Shown here piece by piece: positions 1 to 8,537 of a DNA stretch of 64,000 nt. Made by a program: the position numbers and the translations under genes. Origin of the DNA: Cellvibrio sp. UBA7671 (lineage in GTDB: Bacteria > Pseudomonadota > Gammaproteobacteria > Pseudomonadales > Cellvibrionaceae); contig DLHJ01000019.1 of assembly GCA_002483145.1 (NCBI GenBank), positions 480,491 through 544,490 of the forward strand, given 5' to 3'. The notes under the pieces were generated by a model. The model was given only the letters and a program-made list of their open reading frames with translations. It was not told where the DNA came from and searched no databases. Numbering within the stretch: the stretch's first letter is position 1; each line of letters begins with the position of its first letter.

Positions 1-711
1 GTGCGCTTCTTTGGACACCACCAAGTGATCGCCACCAATTCCGTGAAAGGTAAAGTTAGCCATGGTGCCTTTGGCTGCTGCTTCTTTCACAACAGCAATT
101 AACTGCTCTCCGGTAACACCGTTCGGAAAATCAACGGGGACTACATAGGGATCCAGTGTTTTCATATCGGGGGTGACACCACCAAAGCCCGCTTTAATGG
201 CGACAAATTCACTCTTTAATCCATCGACATAATTACTGCCACTGGCTTTCAAATCGATGCAGGGTGGAGTGTAGGTGCGTTCAGTTTTGCCATCGATCGA
301 GTGCAAAAACGCATTGGTCACTTTAACTTGATCCTGCATTTGAACGACGCTGACTTTATCCAGATCGCGATCTGCCGGTACCCATTCCCGCCCTGGGCTG
401 CTTTTAGAGCATTGGTGAAAAATGCTGTGGTTTCCCAGTTCATGGCCTTTTTTAGCGGCAGCTCGCCAGTCAGAGAGGCGAGTCGTCAGTGTGGGGCTGA
501 CGACATTCAAATAGAAAGTGCCTTTGAGCTTGTATTTATTCAGCGTGGGAATCGCGTTATCGAGTTGGCTATCCAATGCGTCGTCATAGGCGAGATTCAC
601 TGCAGCTTTGGCGCCATTAGGCCAAGTGAAAGATTTTTCTGCTGCAAGACTCGCGTGGGTACCCAACGCCAAGCCGATGCCGATTAATAGGTAGGGGATT
701 TTTATTGTCAT
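1..711 (-). CDS. Polysaccharide deacetylase (CE4/NodB family), 3' end cut by window
   Basis: The reverse strand is open from an ATG at 709-711 to the left window edge, giving at least 237 residues of an incomplete protein. It begins with a signal peptide (hydrophobic core YLLIGIGLALG, likely cleavage near SLAA). NodB-type signatures follow: an AYDDA segment corresponding to the catalytic Asp-Asp motif, and GNHSIFH corresponding to the His-x3-His metal-binding motif. CE4 enzymes use a divalent metal to remove N- or O-acetyl groups from chitin, peptidoglycan or xylan. In this genomic setting an acetyl-xylan or chitin substrate is plausible, but the sequence does not decide. The gene is divergent from the GH5 endoglucanase, with about 540 bases between the two starts. 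The C-terminal part lies outside the window. Confidence 0.85.
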   Translation of the reverse strand, partial: MTIKIPYLLIGIGLALGTHASLAAEKSFTWPNGAKAAVNLAYDDALDSQLDNAIPTLNKYKLKGTFYLNVVSPTLTTRLSDWRAAAKKGHELGNHSIFHQCSKSSPGREWVPADRDLDKVSVVQMQDQVKVTNAFLHSIDGKTERTYTPPCIDLKASGSNYVDGLKSEFVAIKAGFGGVTPDMKTLDPYVVPVDFPNGVTGEQLIAVVKEAAAKGTMANFTFHGIGGDHLVVSKEAH

Positions 712-925
712 TGTTGAGGTCTCTTGTTGATTGAATTATTAGGCTAGCAAAGATAGTCAGTTCTTACCTGTTTACCTATTGCATTTACATTTCTGCACAG
801 AGGTTTCTGCACTCTTAATTGCTTTTGTTTTTTTCATTCAGAATATAAATCTGTTTAATCATTAGAAAAAAATATGAGCATTTGTTAATCAGTTCTCGGA
901 AACCCAGTACAATTAAAATGAGAAT

Positions 926-937
926 GACAGCGCTGTC
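926..937. promoter_or_regulatory. LacI-family-type operator palindrome
   Basis: GACAGCGCTGTC is a perfect 12-base palindrome with a central CG, the geometry typical of LacI-family operators. It lies in the 536-base gap between the divergent CE4 gene and the GH5 endoglucanase, about 310 bases upstream of the latter. Sugar-responsive LacI repressors commonly control glycoside hydrolase genes through such sites. No LacI gene is present in the window, so the regulator is unidentified. The rest of the gap is AT-rich and shows no convincing gene. Confidence 0.45.
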
Positions 938-1247
938 TTAATGAGTAAGACAAATAACAATAATAACATTAATGTATTTTTAAGCGACAAACGCTCTCCA
1001 CTTTAGCAGTCATCAACACCTCGGTTTGCTGAGCAAATTCGAGTGCCAACTTATTCAACGCGTCATGTTTTTACATCGAATGTGAAGGGATCACAGGTGC
1101 GGCGACGGATTTTAAGCGTGGCTGCACTTTGTTTGCCGACGGGCAGGCGACAGGAGTGTGCGGCATTGAATCGCCCTTTGCTAAAGGGTAAATCAACAAT
1201 AACGAGGGGCATCCACCCTTTTTCCTGAACAATCAAGGAGACAATAT

Positions 1248-3500
1248 ATGATTACTCCGCCCAAAAAGAACCTGAGCCTGTTGGCAGTGTTAAGCCTTTG
1301 CACTATGGCGATGGGTTACAGCAGCGCGACTTCTGCTGCCTGCTCTTACAACATCGACAACGAGTGGAATACGGGGGCAACCGGTACTATCAAAATCACT
1401 AACTCGACTACCTCTACGATTAACGGTTGGTCTGTGAGTTGGCAGTACGCTACTAACCGCTTGACCGGTTCGTGGAATGCGACTGTGTCGCCTACCAACC
1501 CCTACACCGCGACCAACTTAGGCTGGAACGCCACTATCCCGCCAGGCCAAACCGTGAGTTTTGGTTTCCAATTGAACAAAAATGGTGGTGCGTTGGAGCG
1601 TCCAACCGTAAATGGTTCTGTCTGTTCGGGTGGTTCAGCCGCATCTTCGGTTCCTTCGTCGGTATCTTCATCATCAAGATCAGCAACCCCTTCGTCTATA
1701 TCTTCGTCATCAAGATCGGCGGCTCCATCGTCTGTAAGCTCTTCTTCGACTAGTGCTAGCTGCCTCCAACAATGTAATTGGTACGGCACTGTGTATCCGC
1801 TTTGCGTGACCACTACCAGCGGTTGGGGTTATGAGAACAACAGAAGTTGTATTTCCAGAACCACCTGTGCCAGCCAACCTGCTCCGTTTGGTGTGACAGG
1901 TGTGTGCGGTAATTCATCGAGTGTGGTGAGTTCCAGCCGTTCAAGTTCATCGTCTTCTGTTACCCCAAGTTCACGCTCAAGTTCAAGTATTAGTGTAACC
2001 AGTAGCTCGATCAGTTCATCGCGCTCAAGTACGCCAAGCTCGATCAGTTCTTCGCGTTCAAGCACTCCCAGTTCGATCAGTTCTTCGAGCCGATCCAGTG
2101 TTAGTCCCGGCGGTGTCTTCCGTGTGGATGCAACCGGCAACATCACCAAGAACGGCACTGTATTCCCTGTTCGCTGCGGAAACTGGTTTGGTCTTGAAGG
2201 CCAACATGAGCCTAAAGATGCAGAAAACAATGCTGACGGTGCACCAATGGAGCTTTATGCGGGCAACATGTGGTGGGCAAATACCGGCCGCACTATCCAG
2301 CAGACCATGACCGAGATTAAAGCCCAAGGCATCAACATGATTCGCCTGCCGATTGCACCCCAAACGCTCGATGCGACAAACCCGCAAGGGATTGGCGATA
2401 TCCGTGCTGGCGGCGTGTTAAAAAATCATCCGTCTGTGCGTCAAACCAATGCGCGTCAAGCCATGGAGGATTTCATCAAGTTGGCCGATCAGAACAATAT
2501 CGAGGTGTTGGTGGATATCCACTCCTGCTCCAACTATGTTGGTTGGAGAGCTGGCCGTTTGGATGCACGCCCTCCCTATGTCGATGCGACTCGCGAAAAC
2601 TATGAATACACTCGTGAAGGCTATTCTTGTGCGCCAGTGGGCACTCCGGGTGTCACCACTCACGCTTACAACGAATCTATCTGGTTGGATAACCTGAGAG
2701 ACATCGCTGGTCTTTCTACCAAGTTGGGTGTTGATAACATTATTGGTATCGATATTTTCAATGAGCCATGGGATTACACCTGGGCCGATTGGAAGCGTCT
2801 GTCTGAAAGCGCCTACACCGCCATCAATTCGGTTAACCCGGATATGTTGATTTTCGTGGAAGGTATTTCAGCTACTGCCGACAATCAGGATGGTTCACCA
2901 TCTACCATCACCGAAGTTCCACACGGATCGGAAGACTACAATCCCAACTGGGGTGAAAACCTGTTTGAAGCGGGCACCAGCCCACTCAACATTCCGAAAA
3001 GCCGTTTGGTTTATTCTCCACACACCTATGGTCCATCAGTATTCGTACAGAAACACTTTTTGGATCCTGCGCAAACTGCTTGCGCCGGTCTTGAAGGTGA
3101 TGCCGCCGCTGATGCTGATTGTAGAATCGTGATCGACGCAGCCAAACTGAGAGCAGGTTGGGATGAACACTTCGGTTACTTGCGAGCGCAAGGTTTTGCG
3201 ATGGTTGTCGGAGAATTTGGTGGCAATATGGATTGGCCACAAAAAGGCAGTATTTCTGACCGTACCAAGTGGAACCACATTACCACCAATGTCGATCAGC
3301 AATGGCAACAAGCGTTTGTTAGCTATATGAAAGAGAAAAACATCCAGGCTTGTTATTGGTCTATCAATCCGGAATCGGGTGATACCCATGGCTGGTATGG
3401 TCATTCCTATGACCCTGTTAGTAACGAATCCGGCTGGGGAACCTGGCTGCCTTTCGATACGCGCAAAACCACCTTGTTGAAAGATCTTTGGGGCAATTAA
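1248..3500 (+). CDS. Secreted endo-beta-1,4-glucanase, CBM2-CBM10-GH5
   Basis: A 750-residue secreted cellulase. Order: signal peptide (1-31), cellulose-binding CBM2 (about 32-126, bracketed by Cys32 and Cys126, with conserved Trp residues), Ser linker, CBM10 (about 172-220, Cys-rich, motifs CNWYG and GWGYENN), a long Ser/Pro linker with tandem SSISSSRSSTP units, and a GH5 catalytic domain (about 290-750). The GH5 acid/base is Glu506 in IFNEPW and the nucleophile is Glu656 in VVGEFGG. GH5 enzymes of this type cleave internal beta-1,4-glucan bonds with retention. The start is fixed by AAGGAGA ahead of the ATG and by the signal peptide. A LacI-type palindrome lies upstream and a strong terminator follows. 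The CBM2-CBM10 pairing is typical of Cellvibrio cellulases. GH5 subfamily is not assigned, so a related beta-glucanase activity is possible. Confidence 0.93.
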   Translation: MITPPKKNLSLLAVLSLCTMAMGYSSATSAACSYNIDNEWNTGATGTIKITNSTTSTINGWSVSWQYATNRLTGSWNATVSPTNPYTATNLGWNATIPPGQTVSFGFQLNKNGGALERPTVNGSVCSGGSAASSVPSSVSSSSRSATPSSISSSSRSAAPSSVSSSSTSASCLQQCNWYGTVYPLCVTTTSGWGYENNRSCISRTTCASQPAPFGVTGVCGNSSSVVSSSRSSSSSSVTPSSRSSSSISVTSSSISSSRSSTPSSISSSRSSTPSSISSSSRSSVSPGGVFRVDATGNITKNGTVFPVRCGNWFGLEGQHEPKDAENNADGAPMELYAGNMWWANTGRTIQQTMTEIKAQGINMIRLPIAPQTLDATNPQGIGDIRAGGVLKNHPSVRQTNARQAMEDFIKLADQNNIEVLVDIHSCSNYVGWRAGRLDARPPYVDATRENYEYTREGYSCAPVGTPGVTTHAYNESIWLDNLRDIAGLSTKLGVDNIIGIDIFNEPWDYTWADWKRLSESAYTAINSVNPDMLIFVEGISATADNQDGSPSTITEVPHGSEDYNPNWGENLFEAGTSPLNIPKSRLVYSPHTYGPSVFVQKHFLDPAQTACAGLEGDAAADADCRIVIDAAKLRAGWDEHFGYLRAQGFAMVVGEFGGNMDWPQKGSISDRTKWNHITTNVDQQWQQAFVSYMKEKNIQACYWSINPESGDTHGWYGHSYDPVSNESGWGTWLPFDTRKTTLLKDLWGN

Positions 3501-3520
3501 TTAATCATTGATCTGTCACT

Positions 3521-3560
3521 AAAACCCGGAGCTGACGCAAGTTGGCTCCGGGTTTTTTAT
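3521..3560 (+). terminator. Rho-independent terminator after GH5 gene
   Basis: ACCCGGAGC and GCTCCGGGT form a perfect 9-bp stem around a 12-base loop, followed by a run of T. It lies 20 bases after the endoglucanase stop codon. Confidence 0.9.
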
Positions 3561-3625
3561 TGCCCGGGTTTTAACAGAAAAATTTTGTGGTAATGTGCGT
3601 TCACTATTTTTTATTGGAGCTAGCC

Positions 3626-4690
3626 ATGACTTGGGTAATGTTGATTGTTGGTTTGGTTTTGTTGGTGGTGGGTGCAGATTTGTTGATCAAGGGGGCTGCA
3701 CGGCTTGCCTCCAATTTTGGTGTGCCCGCGTTGGTCATTGGCCTCACGGTAGTGGCGTTTGGTACCAGTGCGCCGGAGCTTGCAGTCAGTGTTAAAGCGG
3801 CTTATTCCGGTCAGGCAGAATTGGCCATCGCCAATGTGGTGGGCAGTAATATTTTCAATGTCTTGTTCATTCTCGGCCTTGCGGCGCTTATCTCTCCACT
3901 CATTATTTCCCACCAATTAATTCGCCAGGACGTGCCGATTATGGTTGGCGTATCCATAGTGGCAGTGCTTATGACACTCGACGGTAATATTAATAGAATA
4001 GAAGCCGCGATACTCGCTATTGGTCTGGTGAGCTACACCTGGTTTTTGTTTTATCAAGGCAAACAAAAAGGTGTGGATGTTTCCGATGGCGAAGTGGAAG
4101 AGATGTTAAAGACCAATGCGCCTATGTGGCAGAACATACTGCTCGTTGTCGGTGGATTAATTTTATTAGTGATGGGCGCGCGTTGGTTGGTGCAAAGTGC
4201 AATCGAACTTGCCACTGCATGGGGTGTGAATGAAGCAGTGATTGGGTTGACAATTGTGGCAGCTGGAACTTCGCTGCCTGAGGTGGTGACTTCGATAGTT
4301 GCTACCCTGCGCGGTCAACGTGATATCGCGGTAGGTAACGTAGTAGGTAGCAATATTTTCAATATTCTGTGCGTGTTAGGCTTGTCGGGCTTAGTATCGC
4401 CAATCCCGCTGATAGCCGGAGAGCAATTGGCCGGTTTTGATATTCCGGTAATGCTAGGTGTTGCTGCACTCTGCTTACCGATATTTTTTATCGGCTCTGT
4501 ACTCAATCGCATTGAAGGGTTTATGTTCCTGTTACTCTATGTTGCTTATGTATGGGTGTTGATTGCCATGGCGTTGTCACTGGGATATTTGGCGCAGTTG
4601 CAAACCGCTATCCTCTACGGATTGATCCCAGTTGTCCTTGCGTATGTATTGGTGACATTGGTGTTGGAGCTGCGTAAGCGTCGCGCGTAG
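3626..4690 (+). CDS. Calcium/sodium antiporter (CaCA family, YrbG-like)
   Basis: A 354-residue inner-membrane protein made almost entirely of hydrophobic helices. It has the two inverted alpha repeats of the CaCA superfamily: GTSAPELAVS in the first half and GTSLPEVVTS in the second, each followed by a GNVVGSNIFN or NVVGSNIFN motif. These residues form the ion-binding site that exchanges Ca2+ for Na+ (or K+/H+). The length matches YrbG-type exchangers. The start was set at the ATG preceded by TTGGAGC, so that the protein begins MTWVMLIVG. A longer reading from 3587 would add 13 non-hydrophobic residues with no ribosome-binding site. It appears monocistronic, with a terminator before it and an inverted repeat after it. 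Confidence 0.9.
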   Translation: MTWVMLIVGLVLLVVGADLLIKGAARLASNFGVPALVIGLTVVAFGTSAPELAVSVKAAYSGQAELAIANVVGSNIFNVLFILGLAALISPLIISHQLIRQDVPIMVGVSIVAVLMTLDGNINRIEAAILAIGLVSYTWFLFYQGKQKGVDVSDGEVEEMLKTNAPMWQNILLVVGGLILLVMGARWLVQSAIELATAWGVNEAVIGLTIVAAGTSLPEVVTSIVATLRGQRDIAVGNVVGSNIFNILCVLGLSGLVSPIPLIAGEQLAGFDIPVMLGVAALCLPIFFIGSVLNRIEGFMFLLLYVAYVWVLIAMALSLGYLAQLQTAILYGLIPVVLAYVLVTLVLELRKRRA

Positions 4691-4710
4691 TCGCGCGTAA
4701 TAGTGGAATA

Positions 4711-4753
4711 GTTGTTAGCCCTATAGATGGTTATTAACAATAGGGCTAACAAC
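4711..4753 (+). terminator. Long hairpin after the antiporter gene
   Basis: GTTGTTAGCCCTAT and its exact complement form a 14-bp stem around a 15-base loop, 21 bases after the stop codon. There is no strong T-run, so it may be a terminator lacking a U-tract or an mRNA 3'-end stabiliser. Confidence 0.5.
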
Positions 4754-4894
4754 TTCTCTGTGTCGGTCAATTTTTTTATCTGTTTCTATCCTTGTAAAGA
4801 GTTGTAACTGTCCGTTGACTCATGAAAACTCCAGTGACAGACTAGTATCACTTTCCCTTCACCTATTTTCTCTATCTGTACAGGAGCCTCAAAT

Positions 4895-4933
4895 ATGACC
4901 GTCTTTGATATTGCTCTCCTGTCGGCTGCTTGA
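4895..4933 (+). CDS. Possible 12-codon leader peptide upstream of rsgA
   Basis: ATG ACC GTC TTT ... TGA encodes MTVFDIALLSAA. A good ribosome-binding site (CAGGAGCCTCAAAT) precedes it in an otherwise gene-free 400-base gap. The stop lies 157 bases ahead of the rsgA ATG. A well-initiated tiny ORF in a long 5' region suggests a translated leader or an attenuation element, but no known leader-peptide family was recognised and chance is a real alternative. Confidence 0.3.
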   Translation: MTVFDIALLSAA

Positions 4934-5090
4934 TTACCCGCCTGTATTCTCGTTTTTCGGGTTTCCTAATGGCCGCGTAATCGCGCGCCGACTTTCACTT
5001 CGTTTTTTATTGTCGCGGTGTTGTTGTCACAAACAATTGCGATGTATTTGCTCGTGCCTGCGAGCTTAACGAAATTGGAAGTTTTCCATC

Positions 5091-6140
5091 ATGATCGAAA
5101 TCGATTTTGAATCTCTTGGCTCTATTGGTCTTACACCTTATATCGCGCAACAATTATTACAATTAGAAACGGCTACCGCTGATGTGTTTTCCGCGCGTAT
5201 TGTTGAAATTCATGGCGAGTGGATGTTGGCGCACAGCGGTCAATCTGAATATCGCGTGCGCGCACTACCGGCGTTAGGATTCGGTCTTGCAGTGGGCGAT
5301 TGGGTAATTGTGGAATCACGCCCTAATAATGAATATTGGATTAGCCAGTGCATGGAGCCAGTAACGCAAATTTCACGGCGCACGCAGGAAGGTAAACGCC
5401 AGGTATTGGTGACGAATGTCGATACTGCATTATTAGTTATGGGTTTGGATAAGGATTTTAATTTACGCCGCATGGAGCGCTACCTCGCGATCGTGCAAGC
5501 AGCGCAGGTAATACCGGTTATCGTACTAACCAAACAGGATATTGCAGAAAATCTTGCAGAAAAATTGGAGCAAATAGAGCAGCGTTTGCCAGCTCACATA
5601 CCAATTGTTGCAGTGAATGCATTGCATGAAAGTACGATAATGGTTTTGGCTCCATGGTTGCGAAAAGGGCAAACGCTGGTGTTGCTGGGCTCGTCTGGAG
5701 CAGGGAAATCCACCTTGACTAATAGGCTGACATCCAGTGCACAAGCAACGGGTGATGTGCGCAAAGATGATAGCAAAGGGCGGCACACGACGACTTCTCG
5801 ATCGCTGCACCAATGCACAACGGGTGCTTGTATTATTGACACGCCCGGTCTGCGCAGCTGGAGTCCGGATGTCGATGAAGAATCTTTGGAGCTTGCGTTT
5901 GATGACATTGCAACCCTGGCAATGAATTGTCGCTTTCGTAATTGCGAACATCGAGATGAACCCGGCTGTGCTGTGCGCGAGTTTGTTGATGCTGATCGCT
6001 TGCATAATTATCAAAAATTATTGCGCGAAGTTCGTCGCAGCCAACAGACAGCGCTTGAGCGTATTGATGAGCGAGCAAAATGGAAAGTGCTGCATAAAGC
6101 CGCTCAAGTGCGAGTGCGCGAAAAGCGAGGTGATTATTGA
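5091..6140 (+). CDS. rsgA: Ribosome small-subunit-dependent GTPase A
   Basis: A 349-residue RsgA/YjeQ, a circularly permuted GTPase that checks late maturation of the 30S subunit. An N-terminal OB-fold (about 35-100) is followed by the permuted G domain. The G4-type motif VLTKQD comes first, then the P-loop GSSGAGKST, the switch I region with KGRHTTT, and DTPGLRSW (G3). A C-terminal zinc-binding segment carries the Cys/His set in CRFRNCEH and EPGC. Order and length match the family. The ATG follows a moderate GGAAG site. The long upstream region (4754-5090) contains a possible leader ORF. Unlike Escherichia coli, orn is not adjacent. Confidence 0.96.
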   Translation: MIEIDFESLGSIGLTPYIAQQLLQLETATADVFSARIVEIHGEWMLAHSGQSEYRVRALPALGFGLAVGDWVIVESRPNNEYWISQCMEPVTQISRRTQEGKRQVLVTNVDTALLVMGLDKDFNLRRMERYLAIVQAAQVIPVIVLTKQDIAENLAEKLEQIEQRLPAHIPIVAVNALHESTIMVLAPWLRKGQTLVLLGSSGAGKSTLTNRLTSSAQATGDVRKDDSKGRHTTTSRSLHQCTTGACIIDTPGLRSWSPDVDEESLELAFDDIATLAMNCRFRNCEHRDEPGCAVREFVDADRLHNYQKLLREVRRSQQTALERIDERAKWKVLHKAAQVRVREKRGDY

Positions 6141-6166
6141 TTTTTATTAAGTGGTAGATGAAATTT

Positions 6167-6198
6167 GGAGAGCGACATAATTTTTTATGTCGCTCTCC
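6167..6198. terminator. Bidirectional hairpin between convergent genes
   Basis: GGAGAGCGACATAA pairs perfectly with TTATGTCGCTCTCC over a T-rich loop. It lies between the convergent rsgA and PPOX genes and probably ends both transcripts. Confidence 0.65.
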
Positions 6199-6235
6199 TC
6201 ATCAATAACTACTTTTACCTCCAGATAAAAATTTA

Positions 6236-6895
6236 TCAGGCAGTTTTTACCCAGCCTGTCACATAAGCCGGTGTAGGGATCGATCCGTTATCGGCGTGGA
6301 TGGGTTCGCCATGTTTTACTGCTAGAGGCAAAACACCCGCCCACACGGGCAATTGCATATCTTCCTCATCATCGCTGGGCGCGCTATTGCTGATTTTGCA
6401 GGCAGCTTCGTCAAGCGAAATTCGCATGACACTGGTAGCAGCGAGTTCTTTCGCATTCCCTGGGCGCGCCTCGTGTTTGCGGCCGGCAGCGATCTTATCC
6501 ATCAAGGCATCCATGGCGGCGATTTTGGCTTGCTTGTCTTCTACTAATTCAAATGTCCCGTAAATCACCGCGGAGCGATAGTGCATGCTGTGATTGAAAG
6601 CGGAGCGCGCCAGCACCAGTCCATCAAGATGAGTAATCGCAACGGATACCTGGGTTCCTGCGGTAAGTATTTTGGTGAGGCGGCCGCCATTGGAGCCGTG
6701 CACATAAAGCGCATCGCCAATACGCCAGCACGCAGTGGGAATGCAGTGTGTGCTGGTGCCGTCGTTGAACGCGACGTTGCACAGATAAGCTTCATCGATT
6801 ACCGCATAGAGCGTTTGCTGTTCATAGCTAGCCTTTTCAGCGAGGCGACGAATACGTGTGCGTGGAGATGGGGAGCTGGGTGACTGCTGGTTCAT
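6236..6895 (-). CDS. Pyridoxamine 5'-phosphate oxidase-related FMN-binding protein
   Basis: A 219-residue cytoplasmic protein resembling the split-barrel FMN-binding family (PPOX / NimA-like, flavin-nucleotide-binding). The central part has the usual pattern of strands: HCIPTACWRIGDALYVHGS, then VSVAITHLDGLVLARS and HYRSAVIYGTF. The start was placed at the ATG preceded by AAAGGAACAG, 12 codons inside the longest reading. It is divergent from a MocR/PdxR-type regulator. Such regulators, which sense PLP or amino acids, often sit next to and control PPOX-family genes, so a link to B6 or flavin metabolism is inferred. The exact substrate is unknown. Confidence 0.8.
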   Translation of the reverse strand: MNQQSPSSPSPRTRIRRLAEKASYEQQTLYAVIDEAYLCNVAFNDGTSTHCIPTACWRIGDALYVHGSNGGRLTKILTAGTQVSVAITHLDGLVLARSAFNHSMHYRSAVIYGTFELVEDKQAKIAAMDALMDKIAAGRKHEARPGNAKELAATSVMRISLDEAACKISNSAPSDDEEDMQLPVWAGVLPLAVKHGEPIHADNGSIPTPAYVTGWVKTA

Positions 6896-7005
6896 TCTGT
6901 TCCTTTTTAATAGTGGTTTTGTTATCAGCAACGGGTTAAGCGTTTAGATTATCCTGCTGCTGGCTCTATAATAAGATCCACTTTTATGAAAATTTTTGGG
7001 GCCAC

Positions 7006-8460
7006 ATGGACTACCAATTTCTCTTTGATCAGTTCAATGCCAGACAATCTGGAATTAAGCAGTCACAACAGCGGCGTTTATACCACTGCTTACGCGATAC
7101 TATTTTGCGCGGTCAACTTAAAGCGGGTATGCAATTACCGGGCAGTCGAACTTTAGCCACTGAGCTCAAGATTTCGCGCAATACCGTACTCTATGCCTAC
7201 GAACAGTTGATCACCGAGGGGCTGCTGTTATCAGCCGGGCGCGGCACTCTGGTTGCATCCAATCTTTCAACCTTAGTCAGTACTCCAGTGGCTGCGAATA
7301 TCGCCAAGCCACGGCAGCTTTCTGCGCGTGCGCAGTTAACGCCATGGCCTACTGATCCTCACGGCGCATTTACCGCATTTATGTCGGGTGTGCCTGCGTT
7401 AGCGCATTTTCCAATTGCTATCTGGCGCCGTTGTTTGGAACGTGTTTGGCGGGAACTTAATTTTCAACAACTCGATTATGCAAACGCAGTGGGTGAACCA
7501 ATTTTGCGTGTAGCCATAGCAGAGCATCTCACCAGTACTCGCGGCCTGGTCTGTAGTGCAGAACAAATTTTTATTACTGATGGCACGCAACAGAGTTTAG
7601 GTATTTGTGCGCATGCACTGGCAAGTGCGGGAGATATTGTCTGGATTGAGAACCCCGGTTACGGCGGTGCTTTTCAATCATTGAAAGCTGCAGAGCTGGA
7701 TGTGCGCGGTATTGCGGTGGATGCAGAAGGGATCGCACCGACAAAAAAAGAGTGGGAAAAATTTACGCCGAAATTCATTTATACAACACCATCGCACCAG
7801 TTTCCGCTCGGCAGTGTGATGAGTGTTGTGCGCCGACTTGAATTAATCGAGTCAGCAAAACAATACGACGCGTTGATTATTGAAGATGATTACGACAGCG
7901 AATTCCGCCGCGATGGCCCACCGTTGCCAGCAATGCAAGGTTTGGTTGCTGACGCACCGGTAATCTACCTCGGCACCTTTAGCAAAACATTATTTCCCGC
8001 ATTGCGTATTGGTTATATGGTGGTACCAAAAGGATTGGTGGAACCTTTTGCCGGTATATTGAAGCTAGGGCATTTGCGCGGGCGCAGTGCCGATCAACTT
8101 GCGCTTGCGGAATTTCTGCGCGCGGGCCATTTTTCCAATCACTTGAAAAAAATGCGCCGTTTGTATGCAGCGCGACGCGATGCACTGGTAGCAGCGATTA
8201 ATAAACATCTCGGCCACATTGCGATAATTTACGGCGGGTCATCCGGTATTCATTTAACAATAGCACTGCCCGAAGCACTCAATGATGTGAGCATCAGTAG
8301 GGCTGCATTAGCTCAGGATGTGTATACCCAACCGCTGAGCAAGTTGGCAACGGGTAGTGTTTTGTGTAATGGTTTAATGTTGGGTTATGCGCAAGTGCCT
8401 GAAGCGGAAATGGACAAATATATTTCGGTGTTGGCGAATGTGATTAGTGAATATGTATGA
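7006..8460 (+). CDS. MocR/PdxR-family transcriptional regulator (GntR HTH + aminotransferase-like)
   Basis: A 484-residue fusion. An N-terminal GntR-type winged helix (about 15-85; LPGSRTLATELKISRNTVLYAY is the recognition region) is followed by a class I aminotransferase-like domain (about 120-475). PLP-site hallmarks are visible: IEDDYDSEF and GTFSKTLFPALRIGY, where the Lys of FSKTL is the predicted Schiff-base residue. MocR proteins use PLP, sometimes with an amino acid, as effector and generally control a divergent gene; here that is the PPOX-family gene 110 bases away. The intergenic region should hold the operator but no clear direct repeat was identified. A strong hairpin terminator follows. 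Confidence 0.92.
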   Translation: MDYQFLFDQFNARQSGIKQSQQRRLYHCLRDTILRGQLKAGMQLPGSRTLATELKISRNTVLYAYEQLITEGLLLSAGRGTLVASNLSTLVSTPVAANIAKPRQLSARAQLTPWPTDPHGAFTAFMSGVPALAHFPIAIWRRCLERVWRELNFQQLDYANAVGEPILRVAIAEHLTSTRGLVCSAEQIFITDGTQQSLGICAHALASAGDIVWIENPGYGGAFQSLKAAELDVRGIAVDAEGIAPTKKEWEKFTPKFIYTTPSHQFPLGSVMSVVRRLELIESAKQYDALIIEDDYDSEFRRDGPPLPAMQGLVADAPVIYLGTFSKTLFPALRIGYMVVPKGLVEPFAGILKLGHLRGRSADQLALAEFLRAGHFSNHLKKMRRLYAARRDALVAAINKHLGHIAIIYGGSSGIHLTIALPEALNDVSISRAALAQDVYTQPLSKLATGSVLCNGLMLGYAQVPEAEMDKYISVLANVISEYV

Positions 8461-8481
8461 GAGTGAGCTTCATGGCTAGTT

Positions 8482-8516
8482 AAAAAAACGAGCACAACAG
8501 TTGTGCTCGTTTTTAT
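8482..8516. terminator. Bidirectional Rho-independent terminator
   Basis: AAAAACGAGCACAAC and its complement GTTGTGCTCGTTTTT form a 15-bp stem flanked by A and T runs. It serves the convergent MocR gene and the metallopeptidase gene. Confidence 0.85.
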
Positions 8517-8537
8517 TGTGCAGGCACTTAACAATAG

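Noticed and set aside
1043..1228. 61-codon ORF in the gap before the GH5 gene
   Set aside because: No ribosome-binding site and Arg/Ser-rich composition without recognisable pattern; likely chance.
1502..2230. Long reverse-strand ORFs opposite the GH5 gene
   Set aside because: They run antisense to serine-linker and CBM codons; such linkers create long open antisense frames without being genes.
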